A stretch of 7,683 bases of DNA. Source: Massilia sp. (GTDB taxonomy: Bacteria > Pseudomonadota > Gammaproteobacteria > Burkholderiales > Burkholderiaceae_D). The stretch covers positions 10,247-17,929 of the forward strand of contig DOUW01000037.1 of assembly GCA_003520365.1 (NCBI GenBank), given 5' to 3'. The notes beneath the pieces are model-generated. The model had not been told where the DNA came from and ran no database searches. It saw nothing but the letters and a program-made list of their open reading frames with translations. This document shows positions 1-6,906 of the stretch, in pieces. Numbering within the stretch: the first letter of the stretch is position 1; each line of letters opens with the position of its first letter. A program made the translations under genes and the position numbers.

Positions 1-101
1 CGGGAAGCTGGAAGGACAATCCCTTCTTCGTTCCCGGCAGCGCCACCCCGGTGCGCCAGCCCGAGGTCATCTCCGCCGAGCGGCGCGCGCAACTGAGCTG
101 A
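1..101 (+). CDS. C-terminal end of an unidentified protein (partial)
   Basis: An open frame enters from the left edge and stops at TGA 99-101, giving the last 32 residues. The first complete codon is at position 3. The tail begins GSWKDNPFFVPGSATP and ends in ERRAQLS. Nearly every codon ends in G or C, as in the other genes here, which supports real coding. I do not recognise the family and assign no function. The gene is convergent with the oxidoreductase that ends at 122. The 20 bases between them (102-121) show no hairpin with a T-run, so no intrinsic terminator is evident for either gene. Confidence 0.6.
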   Translation, partial: GSWKDNPFFVPGSATPVRQPEVISAERRAQLS

Positions 102-121
102 ATTCGGCTGAAGGAGGCCGC

Positions 122-2467
122 TCAGGCGGCGGCATCCTCCTCGCGGTCGACGTGGCTGGCTTTGCCGCCGCCGGCCGCGCGCCGCAGCACTACCGGCACC
201 GACTTGTACGACGGCGTGCCGCTGCGCCGGTCGAAGTTGGCCAGCGCGACCAGGGCGTTCGCTTCCGGATAGTAGGCGGCGACCGAGCCGCGCGCGATGT
301 CGAAGGCGACGGCGACGAAGTTGCGCACGATGCGCGGTTCGCTGGCGTTGTCGTGCGCCGCCACCGCCTCGATGTCGACCAGGTCGCCATGCTCGAGGCC
401 ACGCTCGGCCAGGTCGGCCGCGTTCGCGAAGATCACGTCGCGCCGGCCGGTGATGCCGCGGTAGCGGTCGTTCTTTCCGTAGATCGTGGTGTTGTACTGG
501 TCGTGGCTGCGCACCGTGGCCAGCACCAGCACGTCGCGTGCGTCCGGCCGCGCCAGCGGACGCTCGTCCTGGCTGTCGAAGACGATGAAGTGGGCCTTGC
601 CAGAGGGCGTGCGCCATTCGCGGCGCGCGGCCGGGCTGTCGAGGCGAAAGCCGCGCGGTACGCGCACCCGTTCGTTGTAGTCGTCGAAGTCGGGGAACAC
701 GGCCTCGATCGCGTTGCGAATGCGGTTGTAGTCGGCGATGAAGGCATCCCAGTCAATCTTCGAGTCGGGCAGGGTCGCCTTTGCGATCCCGGCGACGATG
801 GCCGGCTCGGATTTCAACAGCGGGGACGCCGGCTGCAGCGTGCCGCGCGAAGCGTGCACCATCGACATCGAGTCTTCCACCGTCACCGACTGCGGCCCGC
901 CGGCCTGGACGTCGAGCTCGGTGCGGCCGAGGCAGGGCAGCAGCAAGGTGCTCTTGCAGACCATCAGGTGCGAGCGGTTCAGTTTTGTGGCGATGTGCAC
1001 CGACAGATCCAGCCTGCGCATCGCCTCGAAGCAGACCTGCGGGTCGGGCATCGCCAGCGGCAGGTTGCCGCCGAGGCAGACCAGCGCCCTGGCGCTGCCC
1101 GCGTGCATGGCCTCGATGGCCTCGACCGCGCCATGGCCCTTGTCGCGCGGGGCCTTGATGCCGAACACCCGCTCGAGCGCATTGAGGAAACCCTGGCTCG
1201 GGATCTCGGTGATGCCGACCGTGCGGTCGCCCTGGACGTTCGAATGGCCGCGCAGCGGGCAGATGCCGGCGCCCTCGCGCCCGATATTCCCGCGCAGGAG
1301 CAGCAGGTTCATCAACTGCTGGACGTTGCCGGTGCCGTGTCGGTGCTGGGTGATGCCCATGCCGTAGCAGACGATGACGCGTTTCGCCTTCGCATAGATG
1401 CCGGCCGCTTCCTCGAGGCTGGCGCGCGACAGGCCGGCGACCTGCTCGATCTCTTCCCACGAGGTGGCGTCGAGGTCGGCCACCAGTTCCGCGAAGCCGA
1501 GGGTGTGTTCGTCGATGAAGTCGCGGTCGAGCAGGCCGCCTGCTCCTCCCGCGCGCAGCGCGGCGTCCATCGCCAGCAGGGCCTTCATCATGCCTTTGAG
1601 CGCCGCGGCGTCGCCGCCGATCTTCAACTGGTAATAGTGGGACGCGATCGGCACCGCCTTCCCGACCGTCATCTCGAGCGCATGCTGGGGCGACTTGAAG
1701 CGCTCCAGGCTGCGTTCCTTGAGCGGATTGAAGACTACGATCGGCGCGCCGCGCAGCGAGGCGGCGCGCAGCGTGCCCAGCATGCGCGGGTGGTTCGTGC
1801 CCGGATTGTGGCCGAACGAGAAGATGGCGTCGCAGTGGTCGAAGTCTTCCAGCGTGACGGTGCCCTTGCCGACCCCGATCGCCTGCGGCAGGCCGACGCT
1901 GGTCGCCTCGTGGCACATGTTCGAGCAGTCGGGGAAGTTGTTGGTGCCGTATTCGCGCACGAACAGCTGGTAGAGGAAGGCCGCTTCGTTCGACGCGCGT
2001 CCGGAAGCATAGAACTCGGCCATGTTCGGGTCGGGCAGGGCGCGCAGCCCGGCGCCGATGCGGCGGAAGGCTTCGTCCCAGGACACCGGCTCGTAGTGGT
2101 CGGTGTCCGGGTTGTAGGCCATCGGGTGGGTCAGGCGGCCTTCCCATTCGAGCTGGAAATCGTCGCGCCCCCACAGTTCGCTGACGCTGTGCTTCGCGAA
2201 GAACTCGGGCGTGACGCGCTTGTTGGTCGCTTCCCAGGACACGGCCTTGGCGCCGTTCTCGCAGAACTCGAAGGACGAGCCCTCGCGCGGATCGGGCCAG
2301 GCGCAGCCGGGGCAATCGAAGCCCTCGGGCTGGTTCACCTGCATCAGGATGGTCGTGCGCCGCGTCGACATCTCGCCGCGCAGCGCCTTGGCGACCGCCT
2401 GCAAGGCGCCCCAGCCACCGGCCGGGCCGCCGTATTCCCCGATTCCCGGTACATCCTTTTTCGACAT
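122..2467 (-). CDS. FdhF/YdeP family molybdopterin oxidoreductase (paralogue 1)
   Basis: 781-residue cytoplasmic oxidoreductase expected to bind Mo-bis-molybdopterin guanine dinucleotide; no signal peptide or membrane segment is visible. The N-terminal cysteines are C52-x2-C55 (in CPGCAW) and C69 (FEFC). The catalytic molybdopterin domain spans about 110-560. NMCHE places C185-H186 where E. coli FdhF has SeCys140-His141, and R406 (PLRGHSNVQG) appears to match its active-site Arg. The C-terminal dinucleotide-binding domain is about 645-760 (RSHDQYNTTIY). Length is close to E. coli YdeP (about 760), which is linked to acid resistance; the substrate is unproven. Formate dehydrogenase activity is possible but unsupported by context, since no FdhD, Fe-S or diaphorase partner gene is adjacent. 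The ATG at 2467 is preceded by a perfect AGGAGG. It lies 85 bases downstream of the phosphoesterase gene but seems to have its own promoter. Confidence 0.93.
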   Translation of the reverse strand: MSKKDVPGIGEYGGPAGGWGALQAVAKALRGEMSTRRTTILMQVNQPEGFDCPGCAWPDPREGSSFEFCENGAKAVSWEATNKRVTPEFFAKHSVSELWGRDDFQLEWEGRLTHPMAYNPDTDHYEPVSWDEAFRRIGAGLRALPDPNMAEFYASGRASNEAAFLYQLFVREYGTNNFPDCSNMCHEATSVGLPQAIGVGKGTVTLEDFDHCDAIFSFGHNPGTNHPRMLGTLRAASLRGAPIVVFNPLKERSLERFKSPQHALEMTVGKAVPIASHYYQLKIGGDAAALKGMMKALLAMDAALRAGGAGGLLDRDFIDEHTLGFAELVADLDATSWEEIEQVAGLSRASLEEAAGIYAKAKRVIVCYGMGITQHRHGTGNVQQLMNLLLLRGNIGREGAGICPLRGHSNVQGDRTVGITEIPSQGFLNALERVFGIKAPRDKGHGAVEAIEAMHAGSARALVCLGGNLPLAMPDPQVCFEAMRRLDLSVHIATKLNRSHLMVCKSTLLLPCLGRTELDVQAGGPQSVTVEDSMSMVHASRGTLQPASPLLKSEPAIVAGIAKATLPDSKIDWDAFIADYNRIRNAIEAVFPDFDDYNERVRVPRGFRLDSPAARREWRTPSGKAHFIVFDSQDERPLARPDARDVLVLATVRSHDQYNTTIYGKNDRYRGITGRRDVIFANAADLAERGLEHGDLVDIEAVAAHDNASEPRIVRNFVAVAFDIARGSVAAYYPEANALVALANFDRRSGTPSYKSVPVVLRRAAGGGKASHVDREEDAAA

Positions 2468-2471
2468 GGTT

Positions 2472-2477
2472 CCTCCT
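2472..2477 (-). promoter_or_regulatory. Shine-Dalgarno AGGAGG of oxidoreductase 1
   Basis: Read on the minus strand, AGGAGG is followed by a four-base spacer (AACC) and then the ATG at 2467. It is the strongest ribosome-binding site in the window and fixes this start. It partly overlaps a CTGAA (plus-strand 2476-2480) that matches the half-site of the palindrome at 2516-2529. Confidence 0.8.
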
Positions 2478-2487
2478 GAAACGACAA

Positions 2488-2506
2488 AGGACGATTCTAG
2501 GACGAT
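2488..2506. repeat. Direct repeat AGGACGAT, two copies 11 bp apart
   Basis: Plus-strand copies lie at 2488-2495 and 2499-2506, separated by three bases (TCT). The 11-bp period puts both on the same helix face, as for tandem regulator half-sites. The copies flank and overlap the candidate -10 box of oxidoreductase 1. They could bind a regulator or be chance in a short gap. Confidence 0.4.
2494..2499 (-). promoter_or_regulatory. Candidate -10 box TAGAAT for oxidoreductase 1
   Basis: On the minus strand TAGAAT matches the sigma-70 -10 consensus at five of six positions. Transcription would start near 2487, leaving a leader of about 20 bases that includes the AGGAGG. At 16-18 bases upstream there is no TTGACA-like -35; that position is filled by the 14-bp palindrome. 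A good -10 with no -35 is typical of activator-dependent promoters. The site is inferred by eye. Confidence 0.45.
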
Positions 2507-2515
2507 CGGCGATTT

Positions 2516-2529
2516 TTCAGTGCACTGAA
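2516..2529. promoter_or_regulatory. Perfect 14-bp palindrome TTCAGTGCACTGAA (likely operator)
   Basis: The sequence equals its own reverse complement. It lies between the phosphoesterase stop (2553) and the oxidoreductase start (2467), centred about 35 bases upstream of the predicted transcription start. The 5-4-5 layout (TTCAG-N4-CTGAA) has the geometry of FNR-type boxes (TTGAT-N4-ATCAA) but not their sequence. A further TCAG at 2533-2536 continues the series, giving TCAG/CTGA/TCAG at 8-base steps from 2517. It is not a convincing terminator, because the stem is only 5 bp and no T-run follows on either strand. Confidence 0.5.
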
Positions 2530-2552
2530 GACTCAGGGAAACATTTGGCCGG

Positions 2553-3386
2553 CTAGAGTTCGATGACCAGCTCCGGCCGGAAGCCTTCCTGCTCCCCCTT
2601 GCTCAGGTAGCCGAGCGGATTGGCGACCACGCGGCAGGACCAGGGCCGGCCGTTCTCGACGCCGCTGACGGTGTAGTCGTTCATGCAGTGCAGGTGGCCG
2701 TGCATCCAGACGTCGGCCAAGGGGAACAGGGCCTCCATCGCATTGCAGAAGCCCGCGGTGCCGGCGGCCAGGCCGTAGCGCGGGTCGGCGCTTTGCAGGC
2801 TGGGGGCGAAATGGGTGACGGCGACCGTCGTGCCGTCGAAGGGGACAGCCAGCGCCGCGCGCAGCCAGGCCTGGCAGTCGAGCGAGAGCGTGCGCATGTC
2901 CTCGGCCAGCATCGGGACGCCGTCGCGCAGCGTCGTGTTCTTGCTCAGATAGTAATTGGCCGCGCGGAAGGCCTTGCCGCGCAGTTGCAGCTGGCGCGTC
3001 AGATCGGTCTCGCGGCAGGCCAGGGCGTCGAAGTCGCTCCACAGCGTGGTGCCGATGAAGCGTACCCCATCGATAACGATGGTCTCGCGGTCCAGCCACT
3101 CGATGCCGAGTTCGGCGCAGAGCGCGCGCAGGCGGGCGTTGGTCGCGTCGAACTCGAGGCCGTCGTATTCGTGGTTGCCGGGAACGAACAGGACGCGCGC
3201 CGGGCTGGCGCCGGGACGCAGGGGAGAAAAACGTCCCAGGCCGAAATCCATGCCGTCCAGGCGCGAGCCCGGCTGGTAGGAGCCGATGTCGCCGGCCAGC
3301 ACCACGACGTCGGTGTCGGGAGCGATCAGGGGCTGGAAGGCCGGGTAACGTTCGAGGTGAAGGTCCGAGAAAAGCTGTATGCGCAT
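2553..3386 (-). CDS. Calcineurin-like metallophosphoesterase
   Basis: 277-residue protein with the binuclear-metal phosphoesterase signature in order: D8-x-H10 (SDLH), D33 (AGDIGS), N71-H72 (PGNHEYD), H192 (VTHFAPS) and H229-x-H231 (MHGHLH). It most likely hydrolyses a phosphomonoester or phosphodiester in the cytoplasm; these motifs do not reveal the substrate. No signal peptide or membrane helix is seen. The frame stays open upstream to 3536, but family members begin at the first beta strand, which here is MRIQLFSDLH. The extra 50 residues would be basic and unlike the family, and would fill the shared intergenic region, so I take the ATG at 3386. No Shine-Dalgarno is visible before it; a TATACT hexamer lies 9-14 bases upstream. 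The gene precedes oxidoreductase 1 on the same strand and is divergent from oxidoreductase 2. A functional link to either is unproven. Confidence 0.88.
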   Translation of the reverse strand: MRIQLFSDLHLERYPAFQPLIAPDTDVVVLAGDIGSYQPGSRLDGMDFGLGRFSPLRPGASPARVLFVPGNHEYDGLEFDATNARLRALCAELGIEWLDRETIVIDGVRFIGTTLWSDFDALACRETDLTRQLQLRGKAFRAANYYLSKNTTLRDGVPMLAEDMRTLSLDCQAWLRAALAVPFDGTTVAVTHFAPSLQSADPRYGLAAGTAGFCNAMEALFPLADVWMHGHLHCMNDYTVSGVENGRPWSCRVVANPLGYLSKGEQEGFRPELVIEL

Positions 3387-3402
3387 AGCCGGGCAGTATA
3401 AA

Positions 3403-3431
3403 GCCAAGTGCGCGGCGCCGGCGCGCCTGGC
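3403..3431. repeat. Imperfect 29-bp inverted repeat in the divergent region
   Basis: The arms are GCCAnGnGCGC and GCGCnCnTGGC around a seven-base centre, GGCGCCG, which contains the palindrome GGCGCC. There is one A-C mismatch and one G-T wobble per stem. No T-run follows, and no transcript is known to end here, so an operator is likelier than a terminator. In DNA this GC-rich the symmetry could be chance. Confidence 0.3.
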
Positions 3432-3534
3432 TTGAACCGCTATCGTCCGCCCGGCCTTCCGCCAAATCGCCCGCCTCGGTGCGGCGGCGTACAGAACGGG
3501 ACGCAAGTGGCGTTTACGGTACATGCTCCATTGC

Positions 3535-3542
3535 AAGGGAGA
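3535..3542 (+). promoter_or_regulatory. Shine-Dalgarno AAGGGAGA of oxidoreductase 2
   Basis: A purine-rich AAGGGAGA ends five bases before the ATG at 3548. It decides this start over the ATG at 3479 in the same frame, which would add 23 residues unlike the family and has no comparable site. Confidence 0.65.
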
Positions 3543-3547
3543 CCGTC

Positions 3548-5854
3548 ATGAGCGACGAAACGAAGGAACTGCGGATCGAGAAACCCACCATGCCGGCGGG
3601 CGGCTGGGCCTCGGTGGCCGAAGTGAGCAAGGTCCTGCTCGACCAGCGCGTCGTGCTCAAGGACAGCGCCCTGCTGATGAAGCAGAACAAGCCCGACGGT
3701 TTCGCCTGCGTCAGCTGCGCCTGGGCCAAGCCGGCCAACCCCCATCCATTCGAGTTCTGCGAAAGCGGCGCCAAGGCGACCGCCTGGGAAACCACGAGCA
3801 AGGCGATCGGCGCCGACTTCTTCGAGCGCCACACGGTGACCGAACTGGAAGCCTGGTCCGACCATGCACTGGAAGAGCAGGGCCGCCTGACGGTGCCGCT
3901 GCGCTGGGACCCGGCGAGCGACCGCTACCGCGAGGTGAGCTGGGACACGGCCTTTGCCGAGATCGGCGCGGCGCTGCGCGGGTTCGAGCGCGAACAGGTG
4001 GTGTTCTACGCCTCCGGCCGCGCTTCGCTCGAGACCTCCTACATGTACCAGCTGCTGGCCCGCATGTACGGCAACAACAACCTGCCGGACAGCTCGAACA
4101 TGTGCCACGAGAGCACCTCGGTCGCGCTGCAGAAGACCCTCGGCGTCGGCGTCGGCACCGTGGTGCTCCAGGATTTCGAGCAGACCGACTGCATCCTCTT
4201 CTTCGGCCAGAACGTCGGCGTGAACAGCCCGCGCATGCTGCACCAGCTGAAGGATGCGCGCCGGCGCGGCGTGCCGATCGTCACCTTCAATCCCTTGCGC
4301 GAGCGCGGCCTGGTCGCCTTCACCAATCCGCAGTCGCCGCTCGAGATGCTGACCGGGCACGAGACCACGATCAGCACCCAGTACCACCAGGTGCGTCCCG
4401 GCGGCGACACCGCCGCCATCATGGGCATCTGCAAGGCGCTGCTGGCGCTGGACGACGCGGCGCTCGCAGGCGGCGAACAGCGCGTGCTCGACGTCGAGTT
4501 CATCGCCGAGCACACGCATGGCTTCGCGCAGTTCGAGGACGCCTTGCGCCGCTGCGAGTGGACGGCGATCGAGCGCGAATCGGGCCTGGCGCGCGCGGCG
4601 CTGGAAAGCGCGGCCCAGGTCTATGCGCGCTCGAGCGCGGTGCTGGGCGTGTACGGCATGGGGCTGACCCAGCACGAGAATGGCGTGCAGAACGTGGCGA
4701 TGCTGGTCAATTTGCTGCTCATGCGCGGCAACATCGGCAAGCCCGGCGCCGGCATCTGCCCGGTACGCGGGCATTCGAACGTGCAGGGCCAGCGCACCGT
4801 CGGCATCACCGAAAAGCCGGAGCTGGCGCCGCTCGACAAGCTGAAGGAGCAGTACGGCTTCGAGCCGCCGCGCAAGACCGGCATGAACACGGTCGAAGCC
4901 TGCGAGGCGATCCTGGCGCGCAAGGTCCAGGCCTTCGTCGGCCTGGGCGGGAACTTCGTGCGCGCCGTGCCCGAGACCGTGCTGATGGAAGCGGCCTGGC
5001 GCGAACTGCCGCTGACCGTGCAGGTGTCGACCAAGCTCAATCGCAACCACGTCATCCACGGCAAGGCGTCGTATGTCCTGCCTTGCCTGGGCCGCATCGA
5101 GATCGACCGCCAGGCCGCCGGCCCGCAGGACGTGACGGTCGAGGACAGCACCGCCTGCATGCACGGCTCGCGCGGCATGACCGAGCCGGTGGCAAGCACG
5201 CTGCTGTCGGAGCCGGCCATCGTCGCCGGCATCGCCAAGGCCACGCTGGACCCGAACCCGAAGGTCGACTGGGACGCCTGGGTCGCCGACTATGGCCGCG
5301 TGCGCGACGCCATCGAGGAAACCTGGCCGGATGTCTTCAAGGATTTCAATGCGCGCATGTGGACGCCGGGCGGCTTTCGCAAGCCGGTCGGCGCCGCGCA
5401 CCGGGTGTTCGAGACCGAGAGCGGGCGCGCCCAGTTCACCGTGCCCGAGCAACTGCAGGGCGACCCGGCGATGGACGCCGCGCCGCCCGAGCTGCGTCTA
5501 TTCACGATCCGCAGCGACGGCCAGTTCAACACGACGATCTATCACCTCGACGACCGCTTCCGCGGCGTGTTCGGCAGCCGCATGGTGCTGTTCATGGCAG
5601 CATCCGACATGGCGCGCCACGGGCTGGCCCAGGGCGACCTGGTGGCGCTGCGCTGCGCGGCCGAGGATGGCGTCGCGCGCCGCGTCGATGGCCTGGCGGT
5701 GGTGCCCTACGATCTGCCGCAGGGCTGCGTGGCCGGCTATTACCCGGAGCTCAATCCCTTGATTCCGCTGTGGCACCATGCGAAGGAGAGCAAGGTGCCG
5801 GCGGCGAAGTCGATCGATGTGCTGCTGGAGCGCAGCGCCGCTCCCATGGGATAG
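3548..5854 (+). CDS. FdhF/YdeP family molybdopterin oxidoreductase (paralogue 2)
   Basis: 768-residue paralogue of the protein at 122-2467; over the N-terminal 300 residues roughly half the positions look identical by eye. Predicted cytoplasmic Mo-bis-MGD enzyme with no signal peptide. Key residues: C54-x2-C57 (CVSCAW) and C71 (FEFC); NMCHE with C186-H187 at the Mo-ligand position; R407 in PVRGHSNVQG; C-terminal dinucleotide-binding domain about 650-760 (RSDGQFNTTIY). It differs from paralogue 1 in having CVSC instead of CPGC, and DSSNMC (no extra Cys) instead of DCSNMC. The substrate is unknown; formate oxidation is one option. It is divergent from the phosphoesterase and convergent with ppsR. 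The 25 bases between the stops (5855-5879) show only a weak CGGG/CCCG pairing with no T-run, so no intrinsic terminator is evident. Confidence 0.93.
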   Translation: MSDETKELRIEKPTMPAGGWASVAEVSKVLLDQRVVLKDSALLMKQNKPDGFACVSCAWAKPANPHPFEFCESGAKATAWETTSKAIGADFFERHTVTELEAWSDHALEEQGRLTVPLRWDPASDRYREVSWDTAFAEIGAALRGFEREQVVFYASGRASLETSYMYQLLARMYGNNNLPDSSNMCHESTSVALQKTLGVGVGTVVLQDFEQTDCILFFGQNVGVNSPRMLHQLKDARRRGVPIVTFNPLRERGLVAFTNPQSPLEMLTGHETTISTQYHQVRPGGDTAAIMGICKALLALDDAALAGGEQRVLDVEFIAEHTHGFAQFEDALRRCEWTAIERESGLARAALESAAQVYARSSAVLGVYGMGLTQHENGVQNVAMLVNLLLMRGNIGKPGAGICPVRGHSNVQGQRTVGITEKPELAPLDKLKEQYGFEPPRKTGMNTVEACEAILARKVQAFVGLGGNFVRAVPETVLMEAAWRELPLTVQVSTKLNRNHVIHGKASYVLPCLGRIEIDRQAAGPQDVTVEDSTACMHGSRGMTEPVASTLLSEPAIVAGIAKATLDPNPKVDWDAWVADYGRVRDAIEETWPDVFKDFNARMWTPGGFRKPVGAAHRVFETESGRAQFTVPEQLQGDPAMDAAPPELRLFTIRSDGQFNTTIYHLDDRFRGVFGSRMVLFMAASDMARHGLAQGDLVALRCAAEDGVARRVDGLAVVPYDLPQGCVAGYYPELNPLIPLWHHAKESKVPAAKSIDVLLERSAAPMG

Positions 5855-5879
5855 CCCGGGAGCAGGGGCCGAGTGCCCG

Positions 5880-6728
5880 TCAATACTCGCGCCGGTCCGG
5901 CTTGATCTCCTGCAGGATCGTGGTCGCGATCTCCTCGATCGACTTGGTGGTCGAGGACAGCCAGCGGATGCCCTCGCGTTTCATCAGCTGTTCCGCTTCG
6001 TTGACTTCGTAGCGGCAATTCTCGATCGAGGCGTATTTACTGCCGGCGCGGCGCTCGTTGCGGATCTCGGTCAGGCGTTCGGGCGTGATGGTCAGGCCGA
6101 ACAGCTTGTGCTTGAACGGCGGCAGCGAGGAGGGCAGCTTGCCGCGCTCGAAGTCGTCGGGAATCAGCGGGTAATTGGCGGCCTTGATCCCGTACTGCAT
6201 CGCAAGATACAGCGAGGTCGGGGTCTTGCCCGAACGCGAGACGCCGACCAGGATGACGTCGGCCTCGGCCAGGTTCTTGTGCGACTGGCCGTCGTCGTGG
6301 GCCAGCGAGAAATTGATGGCCTCGATGCGGTTCTTGTATTCCTCGGAATCCACGACGTTGTGGATGCGGCCGATAGTGTGCGTCGACTTGACGCCGAGTT
6401 CCATTTCCAGCGGCGCCACGAAGGTCTGGAACAAATCCATGTGCATGCCGTTCGAGGCCCGGATCACGCCCGACAGGTCGTGCTTCACCAGGGTCGAGAA
6501 CACGATCGGGCGCTGGTTGTCGAGCGCATACACTTCATTGATGCGCCGCGCCGCGTCGCGCGCCTTGTCGAGCGTGTCGATGAAGGGAATGCGGACCTGG
6601 CGGAAGCGCATTTCGAACTGGCTCAGCACCGCGTGGCCGAAGGTTTCGGCGGTGATGCCGGTGCCGTCGGACACGAAAAACACGGTGCGCGTCGGGGCGG
6701 GAAGAGGGGGGCGGCTCTCTGCGGTCAT
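5880..6728 (-). CDS. ppsR: Phosphoenolpyruvate synthase regulatory protein (kinase/pyrophosphorylase)
   Basis: 282-residue member of the DUF299/PPSR family (E. coli PpsR/YdiA, 277 residues). It is a cytoplasmic bifunctional enzyme. Using ADP it phosphorylates a threonine near the catalytic histidine of PEP synthase and inactivates it; using phosphate it removes the group and releases pyrophosphate, restoring activity. The P-loop [15 protein letters not shown] starts at residue 162. Also visible are the N-terminal [20 protein letters not shown] (19-38), SLAHDDG (141-147), KLFGLTI (208-214) and [10 protein letters not shown] (263-272). The ATG at 6728 gives the family's N-terminus; upstream in-frame ATGs (to 6917) would cross the promoter region and reach the ppsA start. 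No AGGAGG precedes 6728; the leader instead has a run of seven A. Divergence from ppsA supports the assignment. Confidence 0.97.
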   Translation of the reverse strand: MTAESRPPLPAPTRTVFFVSDGTGITAETFGHAVLSQFEMRFRQVRIPFIDTLDKARDAARRINEVYALDNQRPIVFSTLVKHDLSGVIRASNGMHMDLFQTFVAPLEMELGVKSTHTIGRIHNVVDSEEYKNRIEAINFSLAHDDGQSHKNLAEADVILVGVSRSGKTPTSLYLAMQYGIKAANYPLIPDDFERGKLPSSLPPFKHKLFGLTITPERLTEIRNERRAGSKYASIENCRYEVNEAEQLMKREGIRWLSSTTKSIEEIATTILQEIKPDRREY

Positions 6729-6805
6729 GATGGTTTTTTTCGTAAATGCTGACAAGAATGCAGGATTGTGCGCTGTGAATCGGGGTCGCACGCGGTAAAA
6801 TGCTC

Positions 6806-6820
6806 TGCAACGGTTTTGCA
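6806..6820. promoter_or_regulatory. Inverted repeat TGCAA-CGGTT-TTGCA (candidate operator)
   Basis: Perfect 5-bp arms lie around a five-base centre. The element sits just downstream of the TAAAAT candidate -10 for ppsA, where a bound protein could block transcription. It could equally act on the divergent ppsR. A third TGCA follows at 6827-6830. No known regulator box is assigned. Confidence 0.35.
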
Positions 6821-6901
6821 TTGTGCTGCACGGCGCCCAGAATAACAAGAAAACACGCGCCCTCTGCCCAGCGCCTGCCCGACAGATTTCTATCATCAAG
6901 T

Positions 6902-6906
6902 AAGGG
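6902..6906 (+). promoter_or_regulatory. Shine-Dalgarno AAGGG of ppsA
   Basis: AAGGG ends nine bases before the ATG at 6916, within the usual range. It supports this start, which also gives the expected N-terminus. Confidence 0.55.

Larger units (their letters stand above)
3387..3547. promoter_or_regulatory. Divergent intergenic region, phosphoesterase / oxidoreductase 2
   Basis: 161 bases separate two divergent genes and must hold the 5' signals of both. On the minus strand TATACT (plus-strand 3395-3400) matches the -10 consensus at five of six positions but has no -35 partner. On the plus strand TTGAAC (3432-3437) is a four-of-six -35 with no -10 at proper spacing. I checked for a GG-N10-GC sigma-54 element and found none. 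The promoter of oxidoreductase 2 cannot be placed by eye. Confidence 0.4.

Noticed and set aside
152..2479. Plus-strand open frame of 775 codons, antisense to oxidoreductase 1
   Set aside because: A high-GC shadow: the product is rich in Arg, Ala, Gly, Val and Asp with no recognisable domain, while the opposite strand encodes a clear full-length family member.
2510..2536. Rho-independent terminator after the phosphoesterase
   Set aside because: The 14-bp palindrome gives only a 5-bp stem, and on the minus strand it is followed by A residues rather than T.
3508..3526. Sigma-54 promoter (TGGC...TGC) before oxidoreductase 2
   Set aside because: The GG to GC spacing is 14 rather than 10 bases.
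3440..5452. Minus-strand open frame of 670 codons, antisense to oxidoreductase 2
   Set aside because: Same shadow effect; low-complexity composition, no motif, and it runs across the divergent promoter region.
3523..6012. Plus-strand open frame of 829 codons in another frame of oxidoreductase 2
   Set aside because: Arg/Gly/Ala-rich translation typical of an out-of-frame reading; it crosses the real stop and enters ppsR antisense.
5778..6752. Plus-strand open frame of 324 codons opposite ppsR
   Set aside because: Exact antisense of a confident ppsR gene, with no ribosome-binding site or domain of its own.
6774..6790. Full Cra operator upstream of ppsA
   Set aside because: Only the TGAATCG half matches; the second half reads GGGGTCGCA rather than a TTCA-type arm.
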